Assembly (NCBI GenBank): GCA_016722945.1
Contig: JAEQMT010000038.1
Span: 1 to 64,000, forward strand
DNA from: Desulfofustis sp. PB-SRB1
Lineage (GTDB): Bacteria > Desulfobacterota > Desulfobulbia > Desulfobulbales > Desulfocapsaceae
Direction of reading: 5' to 3'
Length of the DNA stretch: 64,000 nt
Shown: piece by piece, positions 36,764 through 46,023 of the stretch
Layout of the letters: every line of letters starts with the position of its first letter
Numbering within the stretch: position 1 is the stretch's first letter
Program-made: the position numbers and the translations under genes
The notes under the pieces: model-generated
Told to the model about the DNA's origin: nothing
Databases searched by the model: none
The model's input: only the letters and a program-made list of their open reading frames with translations

Positions 36764-37586
36764 ACTGCCCGAAGTTGAAGTGGTGCGGCGCGGCCTCAGC
36801 GACCGCATTGCTGGAAACACCATTACGGAGGTTAGCGCCGGCGATGTTTCACTGCGCCGTCCCATACCGCTTCACGCCATGCGCCACTACACAATCGGCG
36901 CTACTATTGAGCAGGTGCGGCGGCGGGCCAAATACCTGCTGATCGATCTGGACAACGGCGCCGTGCTTATCATTCACCTGGGCATGACCGGCAAACTGGG
37001 ACTGTTTGCCGGCACCACCGCTCCGCTTCGTCACGATCATATCTCCTGGATCTTTGCTGACGGCCGTCACCTGCGATTTAATGACAGCCGCCGATTCGGC
37101 GCCATCTACCTGCTGCATGGAGAAAACGTGGCGCAACAGGAACGCGATTTCTTTTCCGCAGCCGGGGTCGAGCCGTTCAGCGATCAATTCGATGGTCGCT
37201 ACCTGCGCAAACGGGCTAAAAACCGGATTGTGCCCGTTAAAAATTTCATCATGGACGGACGTATCGTATCGGGGGTCGGCAATATCTACGCCAACGAAAG
37301 CCTCTTTCTCGCCGGCATTCGGCCAACGCGGCCAGCCGGGTCAATCAGCCTGGTGCGCTGGCAGCGTTTGGCCGATGCAATCAGAGTGGTGTTAGCCGAG
37401 GCTATTTCACAGGGCGGCTCAACGATCAGCAATTTTTTGGGCGTTGACGGCGACGGCGGGTATTTCCAGCTGGCCTTCTGTGTTTACGGAAAAGCCGGCC
37501 ACCCGTGCCCGCATTGCACCCGCCCCATCAAAAGAATTGTCCTGGCCGGCCGGGCAACCTACTACTGCACACGGTGTCAGCGGTGA
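36756..37586 (+). CDS. mutM: Formamidopyrimidine-DNA glycosylase
   Basis: A 276-aa base-excision repair enzyme that removes 8-oxoguanine and ring-opened purines and nicks the abasic site. The N-terminus MPELPEVEVVRRGL has the catalytic proline (P2) and glutamate (E3). MTGKLGLF carries the beta-hairpin lysine, IMDGRIVSGVGNIYANE the DNA-binding helix, and the C-terminal zinc finger has four cysteines (PCPHC and YYCTRC). Full length. Translationally coupled to the phosphopantetheinyl transferase gene by an eight-base overlap. Confidence 0.95.
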   Translation: MPELPEVEVVRRGLSDRIAGNTITEVSAGDVSLRRPIPLHAMRHYTIGATIEQVRRRAKYLLIDLDNGAVLIIHLGMTGKLGLFAGTTAPLRHDHISWIFADGRHLRFNDSRRFGAIYLLHGENVAQQERDFFSAAGVEPFSDQFDGRYLRKRAKNRIVPVKNFIMDGRIVSGVGNIYANESLFLAGIRPTRPAGSISLVRWQRLADAIRVVLAEAISQGGSTISNFLGVDGDGGYFQLAFCVYGKAGHPCPHCTRPIKRIVLAGRATYYCTRCQR

Positions 37587-37611
37587 GCCGTGGCACATTA
37601 CTTTTCTTCTT

Positions 37612-37908
37612 ATGGACTGGTATCGCATACATGTGAGCCCTGAACAGCTTGAGTTTGGTTTCGCCGACATTATCCGGGCGGAGATGGAGGAAATCTGGCT
37701 CGCCCGGGGAGCACCGGAAGGATTTTCGCTGTGGCGCTCATCCAGCGAAGATGGGGTTGATCTCTATCTCTCACCGGTTGCCGGGGCCTGCGGTGCACTG
37801 CTCAACGCCCGCTTTAACGCCGTGCACTGCGAACAGCCGCCCCTTGATGAACTGGAGTTTCTGCTCGGCCATGTGCTGTATGGCGATCACGGCGCCCAGG
37901 AAAAATGA
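37612..37908 (+). CDS. Hypothetical 98-aa protein
   Basis: A small soluble protein starting MDWYRIHVSPEQLEFGFADI, with no cysteine pairs, signal or membrane helix that I can see apart from two isolated cysteines. I do not recognise the family. It starts 26 bases after mutM in the same direction and ends 95 bases before eno, so it may be read with either. No good ribosome site precedes the ATG, which lowers confidence. Confidence 0.5.
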   Translation: MDWYRIHVSPEQLEFGFADIIRAEMEEIWLARGAPEGFSLWRSSSEDGVDLYLSPVAGACGALLNARFNAVHCEQPPLDELEFLLGHVLYGDHGAQEK

Positions 37909-38003
37909 TGGCTACTGAAAAGGACGGGTTGCCTTGTTAAGCCACTGTTGGTACAAATCAGACTTCACATAATTGATTTCCCATTAGCCATTGGAGGCCC
38001 CAT

Positions 38004-39281
38004 ATGACGGCACGAATCTCTTCCATAGAGGCCCTTGAAATTCTTGACTCACGAGGCAACCCGACCATCAGGGCCTTTGTCGGCCTGGACGACGGCACCA
38101 GGGCGACCGCCTCGGTTCCCTCCGGCGCCAGTACCGGCGAAAACGAGGCCATCGAACTGCGCGACCACAACACCGGACGGTACAACGGAAAAGGGGTGCG
38201 TACCGCCGCCGATAATGTGGAAAAAATCATCGCGCCCGAACTTATCGGGTTGCCGGCCGATCATCAGGCCACCATCGACCGGCTGATGATCGACCTGGAT
38301 GGCACCGAGAATAAGGCCGCTCTCGGCGCCAACGCCATCCTGGGCGTCTCCATGGCGGTGGCCCGGGCCGCCGCTCAGTCCATCGGTATCCCGCTTTACC
38401 GCTATCTGGGCGGCAGCGGCGCCTGTCGGCTGCCGGTACCGATGATGAATATTCTCAACGGCGGCGAACATGCCGACAATAGTGTTGATTTCCAGGAATT
38501 CATGGCCATGCCCATTGGTTTTGATCGATTCTCCGATGGGTTGCGGGCGGTTGCCGAAGTCTTTCACGCCTTGAAAAAGATCCTCAACAGCAAAAACCTG
38601 GCCACCGGCGTCGGTGATGAGGGCGGGTTCGCCCCGAATCTCGGCTCTAACGAGGAGGCGGTGGAAATTATCATGGAAGCAATCACCGCGGCGGGTTACC
38701 AGACGGGCACCGACATTGCCCTTGCCCTGGACAGTGCCGCCAGCTCATTTTCACCCGATCTCAAATCGACCTATGAGCTCACGTGGTCCGGTGGCGGCAC
38801 CCTGACCAGCGCTGAAATGGTGGCGATGGTAAAGAAATGGGTGGATGCGTATCCCATCATCTCCTGGGAAGACCCGCTGGCGGAAGGCGACTGGGACGGT
38901 TTTGCCGCCCTTACCGGGCAGGTGGGCGAGCGTCTGCAGGTTGTCGGCGATGACGTCTTTGTCACCAACACCCGCTACATTCAGCAGGGCATCGACTGGA
39001 AAACGGCGAACTCGGTGCTTATCAAGCTCAATCAGATCGGTACCGTAACCGAGACCATGGAGGCCATCCGGATGTGCCGCGATGCCGGCTGGACCTATGT
39101 TATCTCACACCGCTCGGGAGAGACCGAAGACACCTTTATTGCTGACTTCGCGGTGGCCATGGACGGCGGCCAGATCAAGACCGGATCGGCTTCGCGCAGT
39201 GATCGCATCGCCAAATATAACCGGCTGCTGGAGATTGAACGTGAGCTTGGCCGCGAGGCCCGCCACTATTGGAAACGATAA
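38004..39281 (+). CDS. eno: Enolase
   Basis: A 425-aa glycolytic enzyme interconverting 2-phosphoglycerate and phosphoenolpyruvate. Signatures: [27 protein letters not shown], the magnesium ligands in ALDSAASSF and [11 protein letters not shown] and in [22 protein letters not shown], and the catalytic region [17 protein letters not shown] followed by [17 protein letters not shown]. Full length. GGAGG lies upstream of the ATG. A rho-independent-like hairpin follows the stop. Confidence 0.97.
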   Translation: MTARISSIEALEILDSRGNPTIRAFVGLDDGTRATASVPSGASTGENEAIELRDHNTGRYNGKGVRTAADNVEKIIAPELIGLPADHQATIDRLMIDLDGTENKAALGANAILGVSMAVARAAAQSIGIPLYRYLGGSGACRLPVPMMNILNGGEHADNSVDFQEFMAMPIGFDRFSDGLRAVAEVFHALKKILNSKNLATGVGDEGGFAPNLGSNEEAVEIIMEAITAAGYQTGTDIALALDSAASSFSPDLKSTYELTWSGGGTLTSAEMVAMVKKWVDAYPIISWEDPLAEGDWDGFAALTGQVGERLQVVGDDVFVTNTRYIQQGIDWKTANSVLIKLNQIGTVTETMEAIRMCRDAGWTYVISHRSGETEDTFIADFAVAMDGGQIKTGSASRSDRIAKYNRLLEIERELGREARHYWKR

Positions 39282-39299
39282 GGTGAAGCGAATGATGCG

Positions 39300-39322
39300 A
39301 ATCCGCGCCAGATGCGCGGATT
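39300..39322 (+). terminator. Hairpin terminator after eno
   Basis: AATCCGCGC (39300-39308) pairs exactly with GCGCGGATT (39314-39322) across a five-base loop. It is followed by TGCTTTTACC, a short T-rich tail. It begins 18 bases after the eno stop codon. The T tract is short, so termination may be partial. Confidence 0.65.
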
Positions 39323-39364
39323 TGCTTTTACCCGTTTTATAAAACAGACCCCCACCCCCTAACC

Positions 39365-39559
39365 GTGGAACCCAAAATGGATGACCATGCCCCCCTCGAC
39401 CCGGAACGGATTCTGCCGGAACGCATGAGCGTACTGCGCTCCCTGCCGGTGGACATCAAACAACAGCTCAGCGGCAAAGAAGCCCGCGCCTTCCTCTACG
39501 GCGAAGAACTGCCCGATGAACTGCTGGAAAAACTCAAGGATTACATCATGAAAGAGTAA
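39365..39559 (+). CDS. Hypothetical 64-aa protein
   Basis: A small acidic, mostly helical protein (DPERILPERMSVLRSLPVDI, then EARAFLYGEELPDELLEKL) with no signal or membrane segment. An alternative ATG lies four codons downstream. I do not know the family. It follows eno after the hairpin terminator. The antisense frame over this span (39359-39766) is not protein-like. From 39560 to 39793 I see no gene. Confidence 0.5.
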   Translation: MEPKMDDHAPLDPERILPERMSVLRSLPVDIKQQLSGKEARAFLYGEELPDELLEKLKDYIMKE

Positions 39560-39793
39560 TCCGGGGATTCCGGAAGGTGGAAAACCATTCTTGCCGTCTA
39601 CAATGTGCCCGTTTTCATGGTTGAATAAATAAAACGTGGAAAAGGTGGTCGTGCTTGAGACGGGATGATTAAGTATTAGTTCCCGCGGGACAGGCGTGGC
39701 TGAAGATTGTGCGACAGTGGCAGCTAACCAGGCCGCCGCGTTGTCGGGAGCATGCGGGGTATACAAGATGCGAACCGCAATGTGATTGCGAGA

Positions 39794-39958
39794 TCAGTCA
39801 TCGGCGGGCCGGGGCGCCACCGTATCATTACTATTCTCTCCGGCTGTCCCGTTCTCCTCGGCTTTGAGCTTCTTCCTGGCCTCCTTTTTTTTCTTTTTCT
39901 GCTGCCGTTCCAGTTCCTTCAGCCGTTTTTCCTGCTTGTAGTTTATCCGTTTGCTCAC
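39794..39958 (-). CDS. Tiny Lys/Arg-rich basic protein (GTG start)
   Basis: Reading the minus strand from a GTG at 39958 gives a 54-aa protein starting MSKRINYKQEKRLKELERQQ, followed by a run of lysines and an acidic, disordered tail ending RPADD. GAGG lies seven bases upstream of the GTG. Composition suggests nucleic-acid or ribosome binding, or a long charged helix; the function is unknown. It lies downstream of the cold-shock gene in the same direction, beyond that gene's terminator. The plus-strand frame over the same bases is an unlikely leucine/phenylalanine-rich shadow. Confidence 0.6.
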   Translation of the reverse strand: MSKRINYKQEKRLKELERQQKKKKKEARKKLKAEENGTAGENSNDTVAPRPADD

Positions 39959-40000
39959 AACAATCCCTCATCTCATCTCAGGTTGCCGGGTGACGTTCAA

Positions 40001-40030
40001 CAATGAACCCCGCACTGGCGGGGTTCATTG
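40001..40030 (-). terminator. Hairpin terminator after the cold-shock gene
   Basis: CAATGAACCCCGC (40001-40013) and its exact complement (40018-40030) form a 13-bp stem with a four-base loop, 14 bases beyond the csp stop codon on the minus strand. No long T run follows (TTGAACGTC), so it could be a terminator or an mRNA-stabilising 3' structure. Confidence 0.65.
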
Positions 40031-40043
40031 TACAACCGCTTGT

Positions 40044-40247
40044 TTAGCGCAGTGTCTTGACGTTTTCAGCCGCCAGACCTTTGGCGCCGTCCACGACATC
40101 GAAACTGACCCGCTCACCTTCCTGCAGCGACTTGAACCCCTCAGCCTGAATCGCTGAATGATGGACAAACACGTCTTTACCGCCATCCTGCTCGATAAAT
40201 CCAAAGCCCTTAGAATCATTGAACCATTTTACCGTTCCTTCTGCCAT
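40044..40247 (-). CDS. Cold-shock protein, CspA family
   Basis: A 67-aa single-stranded nucleic-acid chaperone (five-stranded barrel). It starts [20 protein letters not shown] with RNP1 (KGFGFI) and has RNP2 (DVFVHH), ending AENVKTLR. Start fixed by GAGGAG seven bases before the ATG at 40247; an in-frame extension to 40286 is leader. It is part of a group with a DEAD-box helicase and an RRM protein, all minus strand, which fits RNA unfolding at low temperature. Confidence 0.93.
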   Translation of the reverse strand: MAEGTVKWFNDSKGFGFIEQDGGKDVFVHHSAIQAEGFKSLQEGERVSFDVVDGAKGLAAENVKTLR

Positions 40248-40263
40248 GTTCCTGCTCCTCTTA

Positions 40264-40311
40264 AAGTGGTGCGCACCGCGCACCATTTGGTGATTTGCCC
40301 CGATACGGGGC
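40264..40311 (-). promoter_or_regulatory. Structured 5' leader of the cold-shock gene
   Basis: Just upstream of the csp ribosome site, the minus strand contains GCCCCG-TAT-CGGGGC (40297-40311) and a second GC-rich hairpin, GGTGCGC...GCGCACC (about 40268-40284). Cold-shock genes often carry long folding leaders that control translation with temperature. Whether this leader does so is inference, and the first hairpin could instead serve rhlE termination. Confidence 0.35.
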
Positions 40312-40371
40312 TATTGGTGTATATGACGAACTCACCAGATGAGTCCGCGGTGTACATACCCGGCAGTGTCT

Positions 40372-41613
40372 TCATAGGCCAAAAACCTGACGCTTACCGG
40401 GCTTGTTACTTCGTGGTCGTGATGATCTCCCGGCTCTGGCGCCGCGGCCGGGCCGCTCATCACTGCCAGAAAATCCATGTGTCTCGGCGTGCAGCCGGGA
40501 GTTAACCGGGGTGTTTCGGCGGCTCATCCGGCCATCGAGGGATTGTTCGATCAAGCGGATGAGGCGATTGTCTTCGCGGGTGCCGAAGCTCAGGGCGTCC
40601 CCGGTGCATGATGCCCTGCCGGTACGTCCGGTGCGATGAATGTACGCTTCGGCGGTATCCGGCAGATCAAAATTAACAACATGAGAGATGGCTCTTACGT
40701 CAATCCCCCGGGCGGCGATGTCGGTGGCCACCAGGACCTTGTATTCACCGCGTTTGAATCCATCCAGCGCCTGCTGCCGTTTACTCTGCGATAAATTGCC
40801 CTGCAGAGAGGTTGCCTTAAATCCCGATTGTGCCAGCTTTCTGGCCAGGCTCTTGGCCCGATGCTTGGTGCGGGTAAAAACCAGGGTGGCGTCCATCGCC
40901 TCACTGGTGAGCAGGTGCATCAGCAGCCCGGCCTTGTGGCCCTGCTCCACGGTGTAGAGGCAATGTGAAACAGATGAAACCGGCCGGCTTGCATTGATCT
41001 GCACGGTCTCCGGCCGATTGAGAATATCTTCGGCCAGATGCCTGATTTCACCGGGCATGGTAGCGGAGAAGACCAGGTTTTGCCGGGTGGCGGGCAGCGC
41101 CCGGAGGATGCGCCTGATATCGGGCAGAAAGCCTTTATCAAACATGTGGTCGGCCTCGTCAAGGATCAGGGTGTCAACACTCTTGAGATCGATTGCCCCA
41201 TCGTTGAGGATGTCCAGCAGTCGGCCCGGGCACGCCACGACAATGTCAACGCCGGCGCTGATTCTGTTTATCTGACCCTGCTTGCCGACACCGCCGTAGA
41301 CGGCGATACTGCGCAGCCGGGTATGGCGAATAATCTGCCGGGTGAATTCGTTTATCTGTTCCGCCAGTTCTCTGGTGGGGGCAATAATCAGGGCGCGGAC
41401 GGTGCCCCTGCCCGGAGTGCGCAAAAGATGCTGCACCGTCGGCAGAATAAAGGCCGCCGTCTTGCCGGTGCCGGTCTGAGCCAGCCCGAGAAGGTCCCGA
41501 CGGGCGAGCAGTGGAGGAATAGCCTCTTGCTGGATAGGGGTGGGTTCAGTGAATCCACACTGCCGGATAGCGGTGGCAATGGGTGTGGTAAAAGAAAAAT
41601 CGCTAAATTTCAT
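40372..41613 (-). CDS. rhlE: DEAD-box RNA helicase, RhlE type
   Basis: A 413-aa ATP-dependent RNA helicase. Q motif FTEPTPIQQEAIP, motif I AQTGTGKT, motif Ia APTRELAEQ, motif II LDEADHMFDKG, motif III SAT, then IV-VI including ATDIAARGIDV and HRTGRTGRA. A basic, glycine/arginine-rich disordered tail (GRGARAGRSSRPRSNKPGK) likely binds RNA. RhlE-type proteins act in ribosome assembly and RNA turnover, often at low temperature. Same strand as csp and the RRM gene. The 180-bp spacer upstream (41614-41795) holds no gene. Confidence 0.93.
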   Translation of the reverse strand: MKFSDFSFTTPIATAIRQCGFTEPTPIQQEAIPPLLARRDLLGLAQTGTGKTAAFILPTVQHLLRTPGRGTVRALIIAPTRELAEQINEFTRQIIRHTRLRSIAVYGGVGKQGQINRISAGVDIVVACPGRLLDILNDGAIDLKSVDTLILDEADHMFDKGFLPDIRRILRALPATRQNLVFSATMPGEIRHLAEDILNRPETVQINASRPVSSVSHCLYTVEQGHKAGLLMHLLTSEAMDATLVFTRTKHRAKSLARKLAQSGFKATSLQGNLSQSKRQQALDGFKRGEYKVLVATDIAARGIDVRAISHVVNFDLPDTAEAYIHRTGRTGRASCTGDALSFGTREDNRLIRLIEQSLDGRMSRRNTPVNSRLHAETHGFSGSDERPGRGARAGRSSRPRSNKPGKRQVFGL

Positions 41614-41795
41614 TCATGCTCCTGCAATCAACGGACACCGCCGCACCATCAATATGATGGCACAACGCCGGTATACCAGTGCGATCGGCGACAATTGTTT
41701 GCGAATTGGGTGATTGTGGAAGTGGTTTCGCCTGCGTGCGGCGTGACGTAAGTCGCCTGACAATCGTCAAGGAGGCGACCTGGCAGGATACTATT

Positions 41796-42062
41796 CTACC
41801 GATGTCTCCGGCCTTTTTTGGCCTTCGGCTTTGCCTCGTTGCAGACAAGGGTACTGTGATTGTAGACGGTGCCGTTGAGTCCCTCCATCACCTTATGCCC
41901 CTCTGAACGGTTGGACATCTCGACAAAGCCAAACCCTTTTGATTTACCGGTAAATTGATCAACGATCAGCTTGGCGCTCACCACCTCGCCGTGCGGCTCG
42001 CACAACTGGGCAAGTTCTGTCTCGGTGATGTTATACGGGAGGCTGCCGAGAAAAAGTTTCAT
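41796..42062 (-). CDS. RRM-type RNA-binding protein
   Basis: An 88-aa protein with one RNA-recognition motif: RNP2 KLFLGSLPY at the start and RNP1 KGFGFVEM in the middle, followed by a lysine-rich tail (KPKAKKGRRHR). Bacterial RRM proteins of this size are often cold-induced. The ATG at 42062 has AGGGG six bases upstream; an extension to 42104 is unlikely. Transcribed ahead of rhlE in the same direction. Confidence 0.92.
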   Translation of the reverse strand: MKLFLGSLPYNITETELAQLCEPHGEVVSAKLIVDQFTGKSKGFGFVEMSNRSEGHKVMEGLNGTVYNHSTLVCNEAKPKAKKGRRHR

Positions 42063-42418
42063 ACGTATCCCCTGAGGTTGTAGCAAGAACTTTTCAGGTA
42101 TCAAAGGATACGGTAGCGGAGACGCTGGATATCAAAAAAGAAAATGCTGAGTGAATGCTAAGACGGCAATGATACACCACTACTTGGCAAAACGCAAGTG
42201 CTATACGCGGAGAATTGTGATTTTAACCGAAACAATGCCACCTGTATGGTGAAATTGTCGATGTCCGCGGCACATCAACTCATCATCTCCTGAACGCCAC
42301 CGTTCCGCGACACCCCGGTGTTACGATTTGCCAAGATCCCGTAGAAAAGACAAGTAACAGCGGAAAGGACGTCCAATTGTCAGGGAAAAGGGCCGCCAGA
42401 GGCACTTTCAAGCAATAA
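42063..42418. other. 356-bp spacer upstream of the RRM gene
   Basis: No gene is visible. It should contain the promoter and a leader for the RRM gene on the minus strand and the 3' region of the thioredoxin-like gene. Only short inverted repeats are seen (CACC-TGTAT-GGTG near 42239). The length of the leader is consistent with cold-shock-type regulation, but nothing specific was identified. Confidence 0.35.
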
Positions 42419-43021
42419 CTACAAAGAGGAAGTGTCCTGTTGTGTTCCAAAATAATCGGGCTCATTACCCGGCTTCCACTTGATGTTGCACCCCATGCTC
42501 GGTTTCTGCTCATCTGAAATTGGCCCACCGGCCACCAGTGCATCGACGGCCGCACTCAAATCAGCACCGGTTACCTCCACCTCGTTGCCGGGCCGGGCAT
42601 CGTCAAACTGACCGCGGTAGACAAGTCGTTTGCTTTTGTCAAACAGGAAAAAATCGGGGGTACAGGCCGCTCGATACGCCTTGGCCACGCGCTGATCCCC
42701 ATCAACCAGATAGGCGAAAGGGTAGTCGTAAAGGCGGGCCTCCTCGGCCATCTGGGACGGGCCGTCATCAGGATACGCATCGGCATTGTTGCTGTTGATT
42801 GCATACACCTGTATACCCTGCTGCTGATAGCGACGGCAGTTCTGGGCGAGTCGCTCCCGGATATGTTTCACATATGGGCAATGGTTGCACATAAAGATAA
42901 CCAAAAGGCCGGCATCGATGTGTTTCTCAGCCAGATCGTGCCGCGTACCGTCGGCGCTCTTCAGGTTGAATGATGGGGCAGCGGTGCCCAGTTCCAGCAT
43001 GGTTGAAGGGGTAAGGGCCAT
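42419..43021 (-). CDS. Thioredoxin-like / peroxiredoxin-like protein
   Basis: A 200-aa cytoplasmic thioredoxin-fold protein of the AhpC/TSA-like group. It opens with GTAAPSFNLKSADG, then VIFMCNHCPYVKHI, where CNHC is the redox pair, INSNNADAYPDDGP, and ACTPDFFLFD with the cis-proline. Several cysteines follow (YRAAC, MGCN). It is probably a thiol reductase or peroxidase; the exact partner is unknown. GGGAGG lies seven bases before the ATG. Divergent from the Kef pair. Confidence 0.85.
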   Translation of the reverse strand: MALTPSTMLELGTAAPSFNLKSADGTRHDLAEKHIDAGLLVIFMCNHCPYVKHIRERLAQNCRRYQQQGIQVYAINSNNADAYPDDGPSQMAEEARLYDYPFAYLVDGDQRVAKAYRAACTPDFFLFDKSKRLVYRGQFDDARPGNEVEVTGADLSAAVDALVAGGPISDEQKPSMGCNIKWKPGNEPDYFGTQQDTSSL

Positions 43022-43132
43022 GATACATCCTCCCGTGGATATCTTTTTTCACTATGAACCTTCGTAGCATGATATAGTAAGGCAGCATATCCTGTTTACC
43101 AACCTCCATTCGTTTCCATTTTACACTCCGCC

Positions 43133-43741
43133 ATGAACAAAATCCTCATTCTGTTTGCCCACCCGGCCTTCAAACGCTCCACCATCAACGCCGCGCTGCG
43201 GGATGGTATCGAGGGAGAGGACGGGATCACTATTCACGATTTATACGGCGCCTATCCCGACTTTTTCATCGATGTCGATTATGAACAGAGACTGTGCGAG
43301 GCCCATGACATCATCATCTTCCAGCACCCGTTCTACTGGTACTCAACTCCCGCCATCCTCAAGGAGTGGCTGGATCTGGTGTTGGAGCATGGCTGGGCCT
43401 ATGGCTCACAGGGCAACGCTCTGGCCGGCAAATACACCCTGCAGGCGATTACCGCCGGAGGCGATGGCGCCTCGTATCGCACCGGAGGCACCAACGGCCA
43501 CACCATCGGCGAACTCATCTCACCATACCGAGCCACCGCCTCGTTGTGCGGGATGCACTGGCTGCCTCCTTTTGTGGTGCTTGGCGTGCACCGGGGACTT
43601 CCCGGGGTAATTGTCAACGGCCATGTCGAACGGTACCGGCAGGCCATTATTGCGCTGCGCGACGGTCGGGTGAATTACCAAGAAGCGGCCCGCCACGAAT
43701 ATTTGAACAGTAACCTCAAAGCCATCATCAGGGAGCCATAG
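43133..43741 (+). CDS. KefF/KefG-like NAD(P)H oxidoreductase, K+ efflux ancillary
   Basis: A 202-aa flavodoxin-fold quinone oxidoreductase of the MdaB/KefF/KefG family. Signatures: [20 protein letters not shown] (FMN phosphate site), [20 protein letters not shown] and [20 protein letters not shown]. KefF and KefG bind to and activate Kef potassium efflux channels during electrophile stress. The gene ends two bases before the Kef-type transporter, so the two form an operon. It is intact. Confidence 0.9.
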   Translation: MNKILILFAHPAFKRSTINAALRDGIEGEDGITIHDLYGAYPDFFIDVDYEQRLCEAHDIIIFQHPFYWYSTPAILKEWLDLVLEHGWAYGSQGNALAGKYTLQAITAGGDGASYRTGGTNGHTIGELISPYRATASLCGMHWLPPFVVLGVHRGLPGVIVNGHVERYRQAIIALRDGRVNYQEAARHEYLNSNLKAIIREP

Positions 43742-43743
43742 CC

Positions 43744-45597
43744 GTGGAACATTTTCTGCTGCAACTCTTCATTTTTCTGATCGCCGCCACCATTGCCGTC
43801 CCCCTGGCCCGTACCTGCCGGCTCGGCTCGGTTCTTGGCTATCTTATCGCCGGTATCGTTATCGGCCCGTTTGGTCTCTCGCTGATTGCCGAAACCGAAG
43901 AGATCATGCACTTTACCGAATTCGGGGTGGTGATGATGCTCTTTCTGGTGGGCCTCGAACTCAAGCCGTCGCTGCTCTGGCAGATGCGCACCCCGATTCT
44001 CGGTATCGGCGGTTCACAGGTGTTTTTCAGCACCGTGCTGATCACCCTGATCGGGATATTGTTTATCCCCTGGCAACAGGCGCTGGCCATCGGCCTCACT
44101 CTGGCGCTTTCCTCCACCGCCATCGTCCTGCAGACCCTGCGGGAAAAAGGGCTGCTCAACACCGGGCCGGGTCGCTCCATTTTTTCGGTGCTTCTTTTTC
44201 AGGATCTGGCCGTCATCCCCATCCTGGCCGTCTTACCGCTGCTGGCCGTCGCAGGCGTCCATGGCGAAGCGCATCACGGCGCCTTTTTCGATCTGACCGC
44301 GTTGCCCGGCTATGCGCGGCTGCTGGTGGTGCTGGTTGCCATCGGCTTTATCTACATTCTCGGCAGATACATCTCGCGGCCGCTGTTTCGCCGGATCGCC
44401 GCCACCCGTATGCGGGAAATTTTCGTCGCCGCCGCCCTGGCCCTGGTCATCGGGATCTCCCTGCTGATGATCGCCGTCGGTCTCTCCCCCGCTTTGGGTG
44501 CATTTCTGGCCGGGGTAGTGCTGGCCGACAGCGAATACCGGCATGAACTGGAGAGTGATATCGAACCCTTCAAGGGATTGTTGCTGGGCATCTTTTTCAT
44601 ATCCATCGGGGCAAGCCTCAATTTCACCCTGATCGGCGAGCAGATCTGGCTGATCGAGGGAATCGTGCTGGGATTGGTGGCGGGCAAATTCGCAGTGCTG
44701 TTTCTGGTCAGCGTCGTCTTCAAAATGCCCAAGGCGGAGCGCTGGCTGTTTGGTATCGCCCTGTGCCAGGGTGGTGAGTTTGCCTTTGTCCTGTTTCAGT
44801 TTGCCCGGGTTAACGGAGTGCTGCCGCAGCCCCTTACCGAAACCCTGATTTCAGCGGTGGCGCTGTCCATGTTTATCGCCCCGCTACTCTTTCTGGTATA
44901 TGAGCGATTCATCGGTCCACGTATTTCACACGCTGCCCTGAGCCGTGAACATGATCATATCGACGGCCACGACCACAGCGTGATTCTCGCCGGATTTGGC
45001 AAACTGGGCACCGATCTTGGCCGTTTCCTGATTTCAGCGGGCATTAAGCCGGTTATTCTCGATCACAACGAGACCAGCGTCGAACTGCTGCGTAACTTCG
45101 GCTTCGAGGTCTATTACGGCGACGCCACCCGGCTGGACCTGCTGGAATCAGCCGGCGCCGCCGAGGCCACTCTGATCATTATCTGCCTGGGCGAGCATGA
45201 GCCTGCCCGGCAACTCGTCACCCTGGTGCGCAAGCACTATCCCCATCTCAAGATCGCGGTGGCCGCCGAAGACCGGCGGGCGGTCTACGAGTTCATGGAT
45301 CTGGGGGTTGTCACCATGCGCCGCAAGACCTTCGACAGCGCCCTTGCCCTGGGACAAGACGCCTTGCAATTGCTGGGCTATGACCGCTATGAGGCCTACC
45401 GGCTGATGCGCCTGTTCCGCAAAAAAGATGAAGACACCCTGCCGGAGCTCTATCGCATTTTCACCGAGGACCGGGACAGCTACATATCCATGTACCGGCA
45501 ACACAACCATGAACTGGCCGAGTTAATGGTAAAAGACCAGCAGACCGATATGGATGAGCTGGACAAGGCGTGGGCCGGCGGCAACCCGCATGAATAG
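43744..45597 (+). CDS. Kef-type K+/H+ efflux antiporter (CPA2) with TrkA-N domain
   Basis: A 617-aa inner-membrane transporter. About twelve helices (residues 1-385) include the CPA2 signature [11 protein letters not shown] and [11 protein letters not shown] and the [10 protein letters not shown] helix. A cytoplasmic RCK/TrkA-N domain follows ([20 protein letters not shown], residues ~415-560) that binds NAD(H) or glutathione adducts. In E. coli, KefB/KefC acidify the cell to protect it from electrophiles. Start is a GTG. Together with the preceding KefF/G-like protein this looks like a complete gated efflux system. The C-terminus is acidic. Confidence 0.92.
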   Translation: MEHFLLQLFIFLIAATIAVPLARTCRLGSVLGYLIAGIVIGPFGLSLIAETEEIMHFTEFGVVMMLFLVGLELKPSLLWQMRTPILGIGGSQVFFSTVLITLIGILFIPWQQALAIGLTLALSSTAIVLQTLREKGLLNTGPGRSIFSVLLFQDLAVIPILAVLPLLAVAGVHGEAHHGAFFDLTALPGYARLLVVLVAIGFIYILGRYISRPLFRRIAATRMREIFVAAALALVIGISLLMIAVGLSPALGAFLAGVVLADSEYRHELESDIEPFKGLLLGIFFISIGASLNFTLIGEQIWLIEGIVLGLVAGKFAVLFLVSVVFKMPKAERWLFGIALCQGGEFAFVLFQFARVNGVLPQPLTETLISAVALSMFIAPLLFLVYERFIGPRISHAALSREHDHIDGHDHSVILAGFGKLGTDLGRFLISAGIKPVILDHNETSVELLRNFGFEVYYGDATRLDLLESAGAAEATLIIICLGEHEPARQLVTLVRKHYPHLKIAVAAEDRRAVYEFMDLGVVTMRRKTFDSALALGQDALQLLGYDRYEAYRLMRLFRKKDEDTLPELYRIFTEDRDSYISMYRQHNHELAELMVKDQQTDMDELDKAWAGGNPHE

Positions 45598-45669
45598 CAC
45601 CGGTACCGTGGTTAAGTGGTCCAGAGTCGCGCACCGTTGCGCGGCAAATAAACATGAAAATAAGAATCA

Positions 45670-45804
45670 TGATGAATTCGTAAAAACCCTGATATTACTT
45701 GTTTTCGTCATTCCCGCGAAAGCGGGAATCCAGTAATTTCAAGCTGTTATAAATTCCGAGTCAGCTCCACCATGGCAGTAATAGATGTTTTTACGACTCC
45801 ATCA
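45670..45804. repeat. 135-bp palindromic repeat, family 1
   Basis: It begins TGATGAATTCGTAAAAACC, has the central hairpin ATTCCCGCGAAAGCGGGAAT and ends GTTTTTACGACTCCATCA. Same length and orientation as the copy at 18686. It follows the Kef operon. A small GCGC...GCGC hairpin precedes it near 45629-45643. Confidence 0.85.
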
Positions 45805-45894
45805 ACCTCAATGATGATGAAATATATGAAAAGATAAAAAAAGTAGTATTTACTATGGTTCAACAAAACACATTAATCCTATAACAATGCACTT

Positions 45895-45989
45895 CATGGA
45901 AAATCCAGGGCTGGGCACATTTGGGATATAGCATTAGGCTTCAAATTATCAGTTGTTTTAACATTCAATGGAAGCCCTGGTTTCCCATG
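45895..45989. repeat. Long inverted repeat upstream of the serine hydrolases
   Basis: CATGGAAAATCCAGGGCT (45895-45912) pairs with AGCCCTGGTTTCCCATG (45973-45989) with one mismatch and one bulged base, around a 60-bp AT-rich loop. The loop probably holds the promoter of the tandem hydrolases, since their first start lies 35 bp beyond. It may be a small mobile-element scar or a regulatory structure. The rest of the spacer 45598-46023 shows no gene. Confidence 0.5.
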
Positions 45990-46023
45990 AGCACGACGTT
46001 CACTAATAAAAAGGAAGGTACAT

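Noticed and set aside
39560-39793. Possible small RNA or tRNA between two small genes
   Set aside because: No cloverleaf, strong hairpin or terminator was found on either strand.
39752-40006. 84-codon hydrophobic frame on the plus strand
   Set aside because: The minus-strand 54-aa basic protein with a GAGG site explains this stretch better; the plus frame is its leucine/phenylalanine-rich shadow.
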